64,000 bases of DNA from Pontederia crassipes. Its lineage: Eukaryota > Streptophyta > Magnoliopsida > Commelinales > Pontederiaceae. The notes under the pieces are model-generated. The model was not told the DNA's origin and searched no databases. It saw nothing but the letters and a program-made list of their open reading frames with translations. The DNA is taken from the NCBI GenBank assembly GCA_030549335.1, contig CM060191.1, forward strand, positions 60,771,947 through 60,835,946, in the 5' to 3' direction. Both the position numbers and the translations under genes were made by a program. Each line of letters opens with the position of its first letter. Position 1 is the first letter of the stretch. Below are positions 48,906 to 61,165 of the stretch, piece after piece.

Positions 48906-51783
48906 TAAAGTACAAGTTTGACGTTGGAGATAGGTTCATGATACTCCAAGAAATTTTGTACATGCCAAGAATTCGGCGAAACTTAATCTCCATCCCAAAT
49001 CTACTACAGAATAATTTAGAAGTTAGATTCTATAATGGTCGTGTGACAATTGGCAAAGACAAAAATATTTATGCCGTGGGAAAAATATGTACCTGGACAC
49101 GCCTTATTTTCTCTGTCTGTAAATAATAATGAACCGATGAATTGTTCTTTTGAGTATACTCTGCATTATGTGTCTGATTTTGATTTCTGACATGAGAGAT
49201 TAGGACATTTCGGAAACTCTAAAATGAATCCAATAATTAACATATTTGGTACAAGAACAATGCCATGTGAGAATTGCTTGACCGGTAAGATGACTCGAAT
49301 GCCTTTTCCAATTGGGACAAGGTCGACGGAATTTTTAGGATTAGTTCATTCTGATGTTTGTGGGCCATTGAGTGTTCTTACATATAGAGGTAAGGAATAT
49401 TTTAGTACATTCATTGATGATTATTCTATATATTATTATGTTTATTTCTTAGAAAGAAAAGCTGAAGCTTTTGAAACTTTCAAGAGATATAAGATAGAAG
49501 TGGAAAAATTATTGAGAAGACCAATCAAATGTTTAAGGACATATAGAGGAGGAGAGTATACCTCCTAGGAATTTGAAAACTACTGCATTGCAGAATGCGT
49601 ACATAGACAAACTATGATGCCATATACACAGCAATAAAATGGAATGACAGAAAGAAAAAAAATAGGATATTAATGAATGCAGTAAATGTATGTTGTCCCA
49701 CTCAATTATACTCAAATAATTTTGGAGAGAGGCAGTGTTAATCGCGAGTTACATACAAAATAGAATTCTCACAAAGTTCGTAGAATTGACACCATATGAG
49801 TTATGGAATGATAGGAAGCCTGATTTGGATCATTTTCGAAAATGGGATGTAAAGTATATGTATTAGTTCATAGTCAGTTGAGGGACAAACTGGACTTTAG
49901 GACGGAAACATGCAGATTTATTGAATGTAGTCAAAATTCTAAAGCGTATAGATTCTTCTACACAAATAGAGGTCCCATAGAGAGTCGAAATTCTACTTTT
50001 CTAGAAAATGAAAAAAATGCATCTAAGAGGATGATGATCCTTTGATGACTATGGGAGATGGTGGAGTCAACTCTAAAGACACAGTGAATTATCTAACAGT
50101 GGGAGTTGATGCTACATAGAATATTATACATTTGGATGAAGTGGAGGAACCCTCACTCTCCATGAGTATAATCGGCAATAGGAGGCCATGGACGAAACTC
50201 GCACATTTGGGTGATTATGTGATGTACGAGTGTGAGGCTTCATGTTACTCCATTGATGCTGACATAGAGGGTAGTACATATCTTATTATTTGTATGCTTC
50301 TAATGAATCGATATCATGGTTGGCCTCCATGTTATGTGAATTGGACCCAATCGATCGGAATGGAGTATGGACACTATGTAACTTCCCAGAAGGTAGGCAA
50401 TCCATAGGGTGCAAGTGGGTATTTAAGAGAAAGTATTGGACTGATGGTTCTATAGGCACAAAGCTAGATTGGTTTCCAAAAGGTCATACTCAGCAAGTCA
50501 GAATTGACTTTTAGGAAACTTATTTTTCAGTAGCTAAGTTTGCCTCGATTAGGATGATCTTAGTTGTGTATATAGATTTGGAGTTATTCTAAATGGATGT
50601 TAAGACAACATTTTTAAATGGTGACTTAACAGAAGCTATATACATGTGTCAGGAAGAAGGTCAGGAGGATAAGGTATATAGACTGAAGAAGAGTCGTTAT
50701 ATGGCTTAAAACAATCGTCTAGATAATGGTATTTAAAATTCCATGAGACAATAATCCAATTTAGTTTTAAAGCGAACAAATTAGATTATTATGTACATCA
50801 AGAAAAGTGAGAAATTTTTTGATATTATCATTATACGTAGATGATATCTTGCTCTTCAGTAATGATGTCACGATGCTCAATGAAGTAAAGGATAAATTTA
50901 GCAAACAATTTTAAATGACAAACATGGGATATGCATCCTACGTATTAGGCATTCAAATTATTCGAGATAAAAAATCAAGATGTTCAGTTTAAGCAAGAAC
51001 AATATATTAATAAAATATTGAGAAGGTTTGGCATGCAAAATTATAGTTCCATACCTATATCACTTGTGATTGAAAAAGACTTAGTAAAAGTCAGTGTCAT
51101 AATGTTAGGAAAAATCCTTTAGAGGAACCTTATGCACAAGTAGTGGGTAGCTTGATGTATATTTAGCTTATGCAATATGCTTGGTTAGTAGATTTCAAAC
51201 TAATTCCGGAAAGACCTATTGGGAGACCATTAAGAGAATTCTACAATATCTGAAAGGCACAATACAATTGAGATTGACATACCAAGCCGATACTTTGAGG
51301 CTATAGAATATTCGAAAGTTCACATCATGTCATTTATTTTTGTTAGGTGGAGTTGTTTCTTGGGTAGCAAGAAATAAGGATGCGTGGCAAGACATACACA
51401 GAAAGTTGAATACATTGCTTGTAGTATAGTAGCCACCCATGGAGTCTGACTCAGATGTTTTCTCTTGGAACTAGAGCTCAATTTGGTCACTAGATCACTT
51501 CAAATGTAATGTGATAATCAATAAACAACTAACAATTTCAAAAGAAACACACATGGATATAGAATATCACTATATTCAAGATATACTGGAAATGAAAGAA
51601 ATTATTGTTATGTATATGCCTATCAATGATATGTTGGTTGATTCCTTCACAAAAGAATTACAATTGGAACATTCATTAAACATGTTAGTTTATTGGGACA
51701 TAGGAATATATGAGCCAAAGGATTTTTTTAATCTCCAAACTAGTACCTCACGAATAGTGGAAATATTAAAGTTGCATGAATAA
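48906..51783 (+). pseudogene. copia pol remnant: integrase, RT, RNase H
   Basis: 48938-49120 holds the end of protease and the linker (ILYMPRIRRNLISI). 49190-49570 holds the gag-pre-integrase zinc motif (HERLGHF, CENCLTGK) and integrase core (HSDVCGP, FIDDYS, RTYRGGEYTS). Reverse transcriptase runs from about 50300, with GCKWVFKRK near 50409 and the catalytic YVDD at 50834-50845. RNase H-side text (KETHMDIEYHYIQD, MLVDSFTKEL) ends at 51783. Numerous stops and frameshifts separate these pieces. Confidence 0.87.
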
Positions 51784-52240
51784 TGTAAGTGTTGAAATTG
51801 CATGACCATGTTGGGCAAGTGGGAGATGTTATGTCATGACTCGATGAAGCATAAGAGGCGTTCATCGAGTGGAAGGCGTTGTGCGCACGATGACCGGGCA
51901 ACACAGATGGATGAAGAAGAAATGGACACGGAAGGGATGAACCTAGTGGTTGAATATGCATCCATATATACAACTCGTAATCGAGTGGGATGAACCACTT
52001 GAGGAATCCCCAAAATCACAATCGTTTTTTCCTTCAACAAGTTCCTTATATTATGTTTCTAATTTTGTCCGTGTGTTGAAAGCGTGGGGTTGATCCGGGG
52101 GTTCCTGGCTTGCCGATGTTCAATAGAATTCAGGCCAAAGTCGATTTGCAAATCCTTGTGAAGAAAGAAGTGTGTTATCCATGAAAAATTAGAAATATCT
52201 TGTGTAAGAGCACTATTAATTCATTTTCCTCTTTTGAGAT

Positions 52241-52624
52241 TTGTCATAGTGAATGTAATAACACAAGTGATCTTTTGACATGTATCGGAAGATTATTCTT
52301 TTTTCGATGGAGATTTTCCTCTTTTGGGATTTGTCATACTTATAGTGAATGTAATAAGTTGCTTCTTTTGAAATAAAAATAAATAAATAAATTGCACCAG
52401 TGGGAAACCCCAACAGCAAACTAACTTGCATTATAGCCTTAGCACTCGAGACAAAAGCTAGGGACAATGTCAAATGGCTATCGGGCAATGTTTTCTTTTT
52501 TAATATAGTTTTTTATAAAAGACCTTTGGGCCGTACGTAGTTTCTTATAGTTCCTTCTTTTTGTTTTCATAGATGATTAGTATGTACACATGTCTACATA
52601 AGATAGGGATTTAGAAGAGATCTC
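52241..52624. other. Spacer with a local duplication
   Basis: Non-coding. The phrase TTTTCCTCTTTTG[A/G]GATTTG followed by a GTGAATGTAATA block occurs twice, at about 52224-52261 and 52314-52355, straddling the uncertain 3' LTR boundary. Confidence 0.5.
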
Positions 52625-54538
52625 TATAACACCTCGAATTTCATCCCTAAATTGTCAATGACAATTAGGTCATTCGGTTGTGTTAACCCGTTCACCATCA
52701 CATAATCATAATAAAATATGATTTTCATCTATTACAGTGGAAGCATAAAGTCATAAATAAGATAAAATAATTCTTCAAAACATAGCGGAAGACTTCATGA
52801 AAACATCAAAAGTAATGTTATAAAATTGAAACACATCTAAACATCATCTCTACTAGCAATTAAAATATCTTTTTAAAAACATAGTCAAAAGACTCTAGAA
52901 CTTAATGACTCAACATCTCAGACTAGTTTGCAATCTTTATTGTCATGATCTGAACCATCATCCATCCATCATTATGCACTTACACGAATCTAGGATGCAG
53001 GGGTTTCCCTGATTAAAGTATGTAAAGACCATACATGCGATGCTATGATCCTATACAGGATACTACATGATATGCATCATCATCTTTATATAAAAAAGTA
53101 AACAATATGCATGTCATGCATTAACATATGAACTACATGTCACTCATTCATTCATTTCTATCATCATAAGATAAGTAAAAGCATAGAAAGACATGTAATC
53201 ATTTTCATCATACTTTCAGTATGGACAATCATAACCATCATCAATTCAATCCATAGATACATAAGTGAAATGCACTTACCATAACCATCGCCTCCATAAC
53301 TTTCCTCAAGGTGATTTATAGCCATTTGGACTTCCACTTTCATGGGACATCATTCCATTCCATCGATCATTGTTCCATTCCATCGATCATTGGCCCTTTC
53401 ATTTAAATTATATCTTTCGATAGTTGGGATTTATGTTGTTTCCCTCTCAATAGGCTAGCTAAGCCATGAAGACAATGCTCCCACGTAACACTCGAAGGTG
53501 ACATCAAAATACACACCATTGTTGATATATATAACAATCATTCTGGACTCTCGTCCGAAGGCAACATCGGAATGACACACCGTTGTCAATGTGTGTAACG
53601 ATCATTCCGAACAATATCCGATAAAGGACCATAGAGAGTCTACATGTAACATCATCCATAATTGGATTCATTATGCTATACAATCAACAAACATTTACGT
53701 CTCTCAATTTTCATATTTTAATCTAGTTATGTGGAAACATGCATATACGTGTATCTAGGTTCTTATACAACCAACAAGCATCAATGCATACTATTAATAC
53801 TTTGAAAATAACATTTTAACTATCATATACAACTTCTATTGATGGTCACGACCATGCAGAACTCCATAAAAAAACTCCTTCTGTCACGGCTGTGCCCAGA
53901 TGCAGTCACGATCGTGCTGGGTCATTGTCACGGCCATGACATTATTCGTCACGGGCACCGATTTTGGGCGTTCTTCAGCCATTTTGTCACGTGCGTGACG
54001 GGATGCATCACAACTATGATTGAACTCTGAAGTTCCGTCGCTCAGCCTGATTTTACATATTTTTATCCAAAAATTGGGGGAAATGATTTATAATATTCAG
54101 ATTCAAAACATATGGATTTCCTAGGCATTCTAAGATCCAGGGTTCATTCCTAAATCATGAACAATAAGACAAGCATGAATCCTAAATATTAGATCTAATC
54201 ATAAAATCCTATACATGCATAGATCTAATGCTTTAAACAATAAACACCTTCATCACAATCCAATACAAGGAATCCACATGCTCTCAATCCAATCATGAAA
54301 AACCATTGAGAGAGGAAAGGGGTTTTGGATCCCCTCGATCTTGAATCTTTCTCCTCTTTCTTCCTCTTCTTCCTCCTCCTTGTTCTTCTCTTTCTCCTTC
54401 CTCAAGCCTTAGCTGCCGGGTGAGAAAATTTGACGAAAGAGATTAACAAGAGGCTTTGGGGCCTTTATATAGGGGAGAATCATGAAAGTTTGGACAAAAA
54501 GTTCAAATTGTCCTTTAATAAAAATCTGGGGTATTACA
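52625..54538 (-). mobile_element. Solo LTR, minus sense, near-perfect TSD
   Basis: Left edge TATAACACCTCGAATT (TG mutated to TA) and right edge CTGGGGTATTACA mirror the TGTAACACC...GGTATTACA ends of gypsy LTRs. The flanks ATCTC (52620-52624) and ATATC (54539-54543) differ by one base. A TATA box on the minus strand (CTATATAAAGG, near 54460-54470) shows the sense. Inside are a tandem CCATTCCATCGATCATTG duplication (53349-53395) and a roughly 70-bp imperfect duplication at 53490-53610. No coding domain. Confidence 0.8.
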
Positions 54539-54939
54539 ATATCTTTTTGTGTAAAATAGACTAGTGGCTTTTATTTAATGTATACACATATCTAGCATAT
54601 TTCTTTTGTGTATTGTATGTATACGCATATTTATACTTAATACATACACGTCTATAAAGGATAGCAATATTGAATGTATGGGCTTAGCCCAGTTGAAACG
54701 TTGTGTCCTTGGATATACTAAAAACAAGGAACTCTCAATTATTTCTATTATTCTTTCAATAAATGACCTAACATGTCAGTGTTTTGCAAACAAAAAGAGT
54801 CAAAATAAGGTCATGTTCTTGATCTTCTCCTCAATCCAAATGGAACCTATATTAGAGAACAAGACAATATCACTCTGTGGATAAAAGAAGTTATGAGTTT
54901 GACTCTAAGGAGAAATTATGTATCTTTTATCTTTAAATA
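54539..54939. other. Intergenic spacer
   Basis: About 400 bp of AT-rich DNA. A 92-codon open frame (54606-54884) has no recognisable similarity. Confidence 0.45.
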
Positions 54940-56461
54940 AGGGTTATTTTCATAAACCACCGCTAAACTATCATGATTTTTCATATCTAACATCAAATTA
55001 TGAACTTATTTTTTGGATCCCTAAACTATCCTGACTTTGTCACTTTAATCCTTACGTCCACTTCTATTATATTTTTTTGTTATTTTTGCTTCTTATGAAA
55101 ATACTAAATTACCACTCATCATATAACACATAAAAATAAAAAAAGAAAAGAAAAGAGGGGGATCCATCTACGCTAAAGGTCGTAGAGGGGCGACCCCCGC
55201 CCCTCTTTCTTTGCGTGTGCACCAGCGTGCGCAGGAAAGAGCCGCCTTGCCCCCCTCTATGAGAACAAAGTGCAATTCAGTCGTGATTGGAAGTTTTGGA
55301 TGGATGATTTTTGCAATTAGTACCGAGGATCCGGGCGGTCTGGCAGAGGCGTTGGCTTCCCGATGATGGATAAGAGGAATTCGACAGCGATGTTTGGGAT
55401 GCCGGAGGAAGACGGCGGCGTCGACGAGCTGCTGGCAGCTCTTGGATACAAGGTCTGGGCGTCTGACATGGTGGATGTTGCGTAGAATCTTGAGCAGCTG
55501 GAGATGGTCTTCGACGGGACTATTGCGGCCTGCTGCCAATGACGTTGCGTCCATTTTTTTCCGCCTCACATCTGACACCATCCACTACAATCCTTCTGAC
55601 CTCTCTATGTGGCTCGATAGCATACTGCCGGACATTAACGTGCCTCTATCGCCTCTAGCCGCGATAGCCTCTCAGAGCCATCATTTCCCTAGTCGGACAT
55701 CGTTCCCCCCGGGATCGAAAATGGATGTGGATGTCTGATACATCGACAACGACGACAACTTGTTCTTCGTCGTCCTCTTCGTCCATAGGAGGAGTCACCG
55801 AAAGAATGTTGAGATCGTCAACGACAATAGGGATGGCATCGATCTCCAAGACGTCATCTCCTCCGCCGATGATGCCAGTTGCGGTAGTGGACTCACAGGA
55901 GGCTGCAATCCGGCTTGTGCACGTGCATGGCCTGCACCGAGGCAGAGAAACAAGAGAACATCAAGGCAGAGGATGCCCTTGTAAAGCAGATAATGGTTCT
56001 GGCTGCTTCGTAGGGAGACGTCATGCATAAGGTCGCGGGATACTTTGTCGAGGTGCTCGTGTGCAAGAAAGAGGGGGATCGCCTCTTTGCGCTCCCCTAC
56101 GCGCACGTAGGAAAGAGGGCCCCCTCCCCCTTTCTTTACGCATGTGCCGGTGCGCGCATAGAGAAGAGTAGGGTGGCGACCCCGAGTGCACCGGCGTGCG
56201 CCCCTGTGCCACAGGAAAGAGAGGGGGACCTCCCTTCCGGTGACTTTCCGGCAAAGAGCTTGCTGACGACAGACAAGGAGAGATGAGGATGAAGGGTAAT
56301 TTCAACTTTTCATAAATGGAAAAAAAATGAAGTTAACATACAATGTAACAGAAGTGGACCGAAGGGTGGAAAAGTCGCGATAGTTTAGGGATCCAAAAAA
56401 ATAATTTCGTAGTTTGATGATAGATGTGGAAAATTGCTAGGGATGGTTTACGAAAATAATC
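54940..56461 (+). mobile_element. Pack-MULE carrying a DELLA gene fragment
   Basis: Roughly the first 150 bases are an inverted copy of the last 150: both contain GGATCCCTAAACTATC and GGTCCACTTCT/CGTCCACTTCT blocks in mirror order, and outer ends with TTATTTTC(A/G)TAAACCA. The 9-bp flanks CTTTAAATA (54931-54939) and TTTTAAATA (56462-56470) differ by one base, the duplication size of Mutator elements. There is no transposase. The core carries broken DELLA sequence bounded by GC-rich GGGGGATCGCC-type DNA at 55150-55260 and 56060-56225. Confidence 0.88.
55366..56060 (+). pseudogene. Captured DELLA (GRAS family) N-terminal fragment
   Basis: DELLA proteins are nuclear repressors of gibberellin signalling. 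This fragment starts with ATG at 55366 and contains the signature DELLAALGYKV (from 55423), NLEQLEM, then TIHYNPSDLSMWLDSIL (from 55577), a Ser/Thr-rich linker, VVDSQEAAIRLVH (near 55890) and the start of the GRAS leucine heptad region (MACTEAEKQENIKAEDALVKQ, in part, from 55927; HKVAGYFVEV). The order is that of GAI/RGA/SLR1. Frames change three times, and stops follow DVA and LAAS, so it cannot make a normal DELLA. VHIID and later GRAS motifs are absent. Open frames on the opposite strand are shadows. Confidence 0.9.
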
Positions 56462-56470
56462 TTTTAAATA

Positions 56471-56838
56471 ATTGTTTTATTTCTTGCATTAGTGCCCTAG
56501 GTCTAAGAAAACTTTTTTGAATAAATTTTATCAACATTTGTTTTAATCTTTTATCAACCTATTTTTTTGTTTCTATCTAAAGGTTTCAAATTTTTAATTA
56601 AAATTAGAGCACTAAATATTGATTCAACGGTTTAATGTGTATAATTGAATATTAAGTCACAAATTTAATATTTTTTACTTTTTTCCATAAAATTATTATG
56701 TTATTTTAAATCAATATGAATTTAACATTTATTGATTTTTTTTATAACAACAAAGTTACATAGAGTAAACTATAATCATATTAGTTTTAAATTTTTTTAG
56801 CGTAAAAAGATTGTGACAAGTTATTCACTTATACATGT
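56471..56838. other. AT-rich spacer
   Basis: Non-coding DNA between the Pack-MULE and the next LTR. Nothing recognisable. Confidence 0.45.
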
Positions 56839-59747
56839 TGTAATATTCCTACTTCTAACATATATGATTAAATTTGTTAATGTTATATTATGTGATGGTT
56901 TCATTGTATACATTCAAGAGAAAGGTCTCATTTAAGCAAGGGGAGTAGAGAAGGTGACAAAATTTGTCTAATTCATGAAAAGATGATTTTTGAAAATGTT
57001 AGAATTAAAAAAATTAAAGTTCCGATAATTGTTTCCTTATGTTAATGTATGATAAATATGATTTTTAATAATTTTTAGATAAAGTCTTTGTTAGGTTAAA
57101 TTATAGCGCAAAATTGAAAATTTTGAAAAAAATTATCAATTTTGTTCTTCGGACAAAAATTGAGTTTTGATTCCTTCATAATATATTTTATTTGAATCCA
57201 AATGGGGGTGGTTTCTTATTTACATGTAATTTCTTAAGTAAATGAATAAATAAAAAAAATGATAAGTCATTTACTTAAATGATACTTTTGTATATAAGGA
57301 GAACTTCAAGGGCACTTTGGAGATTTTTTCTACAACCGATTTTAGGTCAGTATTCTTACTATATAAGAAAGCAATACTTATCTTTATCACCTGGACACTT
57401 GCCCTAAACACATGAAACTCAGCTGAAGAGGGCAACAAGAGAAGGAAACAAAAACAAACGGGAAAAAGAGAGATTTCAACAACAAATCAAGGGCATCCTC
57501 AGAATTTCATCCAAGCAAGTTAAAAGCTCCTCTCCTATGAATTATGCATATGAAATTGGATTAAAACAAGTCTTCTCTAATCTCTGTTAGTTTTTCCTCA
57601 TCTCCTCTTTCACATGATTGAGAAAGAGTGAGTTCTAAGATGAAGGACGAACCTTAGCTTGGCTAAAATTTGAAACTATCAATATTAAATTTTCTTCTCA
57701 TACCTTCTGTGCCTCAAAAAATTATGAAATTAAATCTGAAATACTCAAAGTTTATAGTTCGCCTTTGGAATTTGATTGATTGGGTACCTATACAAGAAGT
57801 TATGTATGAAACCCTATGGGTCACTCTAGTTGTTCTAGAAAGTACATAGACTGAAATGATAATTCGACCATAAATTTCACATTTAAGGTTTTATGTTGTA
57901 ATTTAAGGAATATCAATATATGTTTGTAAAAGTTCTAGAGCAATTGGAATCATGAAAACAGTACGTGTACTAGGAATATAATTTTTATAATGCATAAATC
58001 ATAGTCGGCCCGTTTCAAAAGTATGACAGAACATCTTCAATATCTAGAAATTTTTGTAGAATAATATAGAATGAGAAAAATTATAAGATTGATACTAATT
58101 AAAGCTCAAGAAGTCTAATTTTGTTAAAATTTTAACTCCATGTGACAGAATGTACATCCAAAAAGTTATGAATTACAGTCAAGGTTCTAAAGTGAAGCAG
58201 AATATATGTTAATTCTATAATTTTCTAAGGTCATTTCATAATGAGTTCATGAGTTTTATGTTGATTATAGGTGATGAAGTCTTTTGTCACTAAAAATTAG
58301 TTTCACATCCATAGGAGTTATACACCAATTGTTATATATTTTATATTGTACATTGTGCAATCCGTTGTGTGTCAAATAAAAACAAAGTGTTTGTGCTTAT
58401 GCGACCATATGATGTGTGAATTTAGAAATTGATTAATGGTTTTATTTGATTACATGATACATGAAATTATATGTTATATGAATGGGTGCTATGTGTACAC
58501 GTATATTGTATTAATTGTTATGTGTGCAACTATTTATTACAAGAGATAATATAATATGACATGACATGATACGAAATGATATGATTTCACTTGACAAGTC
58601 AGGTAATATGATATAATAAGATAGGACATGACATAATATGATTGTGTCATGCATTTGCATCTCATTATCATGCATTTGCATTACTCCGATCGGACGACAG
58701 TTTACTCTTGTATAGTTGAAAGACTTGCAAGATCGACAGTTGACCCTTGTATAGTCGAAAGATTTGCAAATAGGACAGTTTACCCTTGCATGTTTGAAAA
58801 ATCGTATAAGGTCGACAACTTACCCCTATTTAGTTGAAACACTTTATAGGGCGACAAATATCCCATAGGGATTTTAGGTGGTTTGAAGTTAAGTGCCATG
58901 TGAATCGAATTGTGGAATTACACCCATCGTTTGTATACACAGGAGCCACGTCTAGAATCCATCAACTTCCTCGACAAGGTCGATAGATATTTCGAAAGGG
59001 ATGTCTTTGGCCATATAGTGATATGGCATGTACAAACATACATGATTTATACATCCATACATTCATGGTTTGTGCATTGATGTCTCATTCTTATGTATGA
59101 TATGATGATTGTACTTTTGACATGACCTATAGATGTTTTTCATATGACATGACCTATAGATGTTTTTCATATCATGTGACATGATAAAGTTTTGAATTAT
59201 TTATAACTTATTGTTATATAAAATATGCTAAAATAAAATAGTAATACTTTTCAAGTATGAAGAAATAATATTAATATTACTTTACTCAAATGGAATATGT
59301 GATAACACATAGGTTATGAATTTTTGACTTAGTGAGCTGTGGTTTGCTTATATTGTTACTCTTAATATTTTTCAATCAGTAAACTAGTCTGTGATTGTGC
59401 TTGGTGATCTTTTGTCAGGATTGGAAGCACTTTTGATGAGAGGCATATATGGGCCTTAGGTCTTTTAAATTCCTTTGAGAGGATTAAAGAGAAGTGTTTT
59501 GAATGTGTATTATTAGACAAAAATAAATATAGTTTCATTTTAATATGTGATAATGTTTTTGTATAAGTACATAGTGTTTATAATGTTTACTTATTTTAAA
59601 TTATATAATATCATATGGTGTGGTTTGGATACTTTAATTATTGTATCTTATAAATAAATTATAACACGCTTTCGTAAACTATATAAGATTACATGTATCA
59701 GATTGTGACCTTTAAGTTAAATCATGGTTTAAATTGGAGTCCTGACA
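56839..59747 (+). mobile_element. Solo LTR, family A copy 2
   Basis: Starts TGTAATATTCCTACTTC and ends TTGGAGTCCTGACA, parallel to 43109-47645. The flanks CATGT (56834-56838) and TATGT (59748-59752) differ by one base. A TATA-like GTATATAAGGAG near 57291 supports plus sense. No PBS or coding domain is seen. It carries its own tandem array at 58696-58858. Confidence 0.78.
58696..58858. repeat. Tandem repeat, period 39-40 bp, about four units
   Basis: Units beginning GACAG/GACAACTTACCC..., followed by a TAGTTGAAA block, start at about 58696, 58735, 58774 and 58814, with a partial fifth at 58853. A 62-codon plus-strand ORF here just translates the repeat. Confidence 0.8.
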
Positions 59748-59752
59748 TATGT

Positions 59753-60456
59753 GACGTTTGCTGAAGTAGTATTTAATATTTTTTAGTAAAAATATAATAA
59801 TAGTAGGTTAAATTTGAATTCAATTTAAAAGTTAAGAAATTTTTACAAAAGAAATAAAAGTTTAAGTTCCATATCACAACAAAGTTTAATTTTTTTACAT
59901 GTTTTTTTGTCAAACTTGAGATGAATAGATGCCCTAAAAATCTCGTTTTCCACAAAGATTTTTCGGGGTGTGAAAGAAACACATACTCGATCTTTTTTTT
60001 TTTTTTGCATTGCAATTGGCAAATATGTCATGCATGATTAATACAAGCCCTAAAACTAATTAGTTGGCTATGTAAGGATCGACAGAAATACACTGGATCT
60101 TATAAGATCGTATTTCCACTAATTCAAAATTAGATTCCCAAAGCTTAGTTGGCCGAATTATATGTAAGGATCAACAGATCTAATAACACGATTTAATTTT
60201 AAAGTGGTTAATTTGGTCAAGCATTTATCACTTAAAATGGGGAAAACTTTCCAAAATCCCCTGTAAGAAATAGTTGATCATTTCAATTCACTCCGCACCT
60301 ACCCCACAATAATTCATGAAATTCTATGTACTATCACTTCTGCTTTGAACTTTTTAGACTATTTTTGAATGAGAACTTTGGTTTTGAACTTGGCGAAGTT
60401 CAGCCAAAAATCGATGGGTCTCATCAGAACTAAGTTGTGATCAACGACCAAAGTTA
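59753..60456. other. Intergenic spacer
   Basis: AT-rich, non-coding, with an A/T homopolymer near 59993-60006. No element edge was identified before the CACTA element. Confidence 0.45.
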
Positions 60457-60909
60457 CACTACAAGAAAACTGTCGACTAGCGACGCGAATTAGCATCGCC
60501 AAACCACACGACGCTAAATAGACACTAATTTCATCACAATAGTGATGTCCTTGAGTCGACAAATGCAGACGCTAATTGCCTCTCTATAGAGTCAACTTAG
60601 TGTCGCATTAGCGACAAAGAATGTAGACGCTAAATGAGGCTCCACCTAGACGCTATTTTGGCATTATTATCACATGTGAAAATTAGAAAACACACGACAA
60701 ATTGTAGTGTTATATCGGCGTCACAAGCCATCGACGCTAAATTAGCATCACCATGATCGAGATGCTAATTGATGCTAAAATAAGAGGCGATATTAGCGTC
60801 AACTTCTTGTGTTGTATTGGCGTCAGAGGTTGGCAACGCTAAGTAGACGCTAGTTTGTGCTCTTTTGGTAATATATGTTATATAGTGTATTGTATATTAT
60901 AGAATACTA

Positions 60910-61165
60910 TACTGACTACATTATATAATACTATACTATATTATATTATACTATACTATACTATATTAATTATAAACTAAACTAAGCTAAACTAAACTAA
61001 ACTATACTATACTATACTATACTATACTATACTATACTATACTATACTATATTATATATACTATACTATACTATACTATACTATACTATACTATACTATA
61101 CTATACTATACGATACTATACTATACTATACTATGCTATGCTATGCTATGCTATACTATACTATA
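60910..61165. repeat. Pentanucleotide (ACTAT)n array
   Basis: Long runs of ACTAT interspersed with ACTAA and GCTAT variants, inside the CACTA element. No coding content. Confidence 0.9.

Larger units (their letters stand above)
42173..52240 (+). mobile_element. Decayed Ty1/copia retrotransposon broken by nested insertions
   Basis: Gag remnants (42173-42962) and protease-side text reach 43108. After a solo LTR with perfect duplication (43109-47645) the same frame resumes for about 45 bp, is cut again by a second solo LTR (47694-48905), and continues as integrase, reverse transcriptase and RNase H to about 51783. The order gag-PR-INT-RT-RH is that of Ty1/copia. A polypurine tract (GGGCAAGTGGGAGA, 51813-51826) precedes the 3' LTR start TGTTATGTCATGAC at 51827. 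The 3' LTR end is uncertain (around 52200-52260) and no 5' LTR was found. Many stops and frame changes make it inactive. Confidence 0.85.

Noticed and set aside
55168..55581. Minus-strand ORF of 137 codons
   Set aside because: Antisense shadow of the DELLA fragment; the plus strand has the recognisable motifs.
60910..61165. Short regular repeats as a CRISPR array
   Set aside because: A simple pentanucleotide microsatellite without spacers in a plant nuclear genome.
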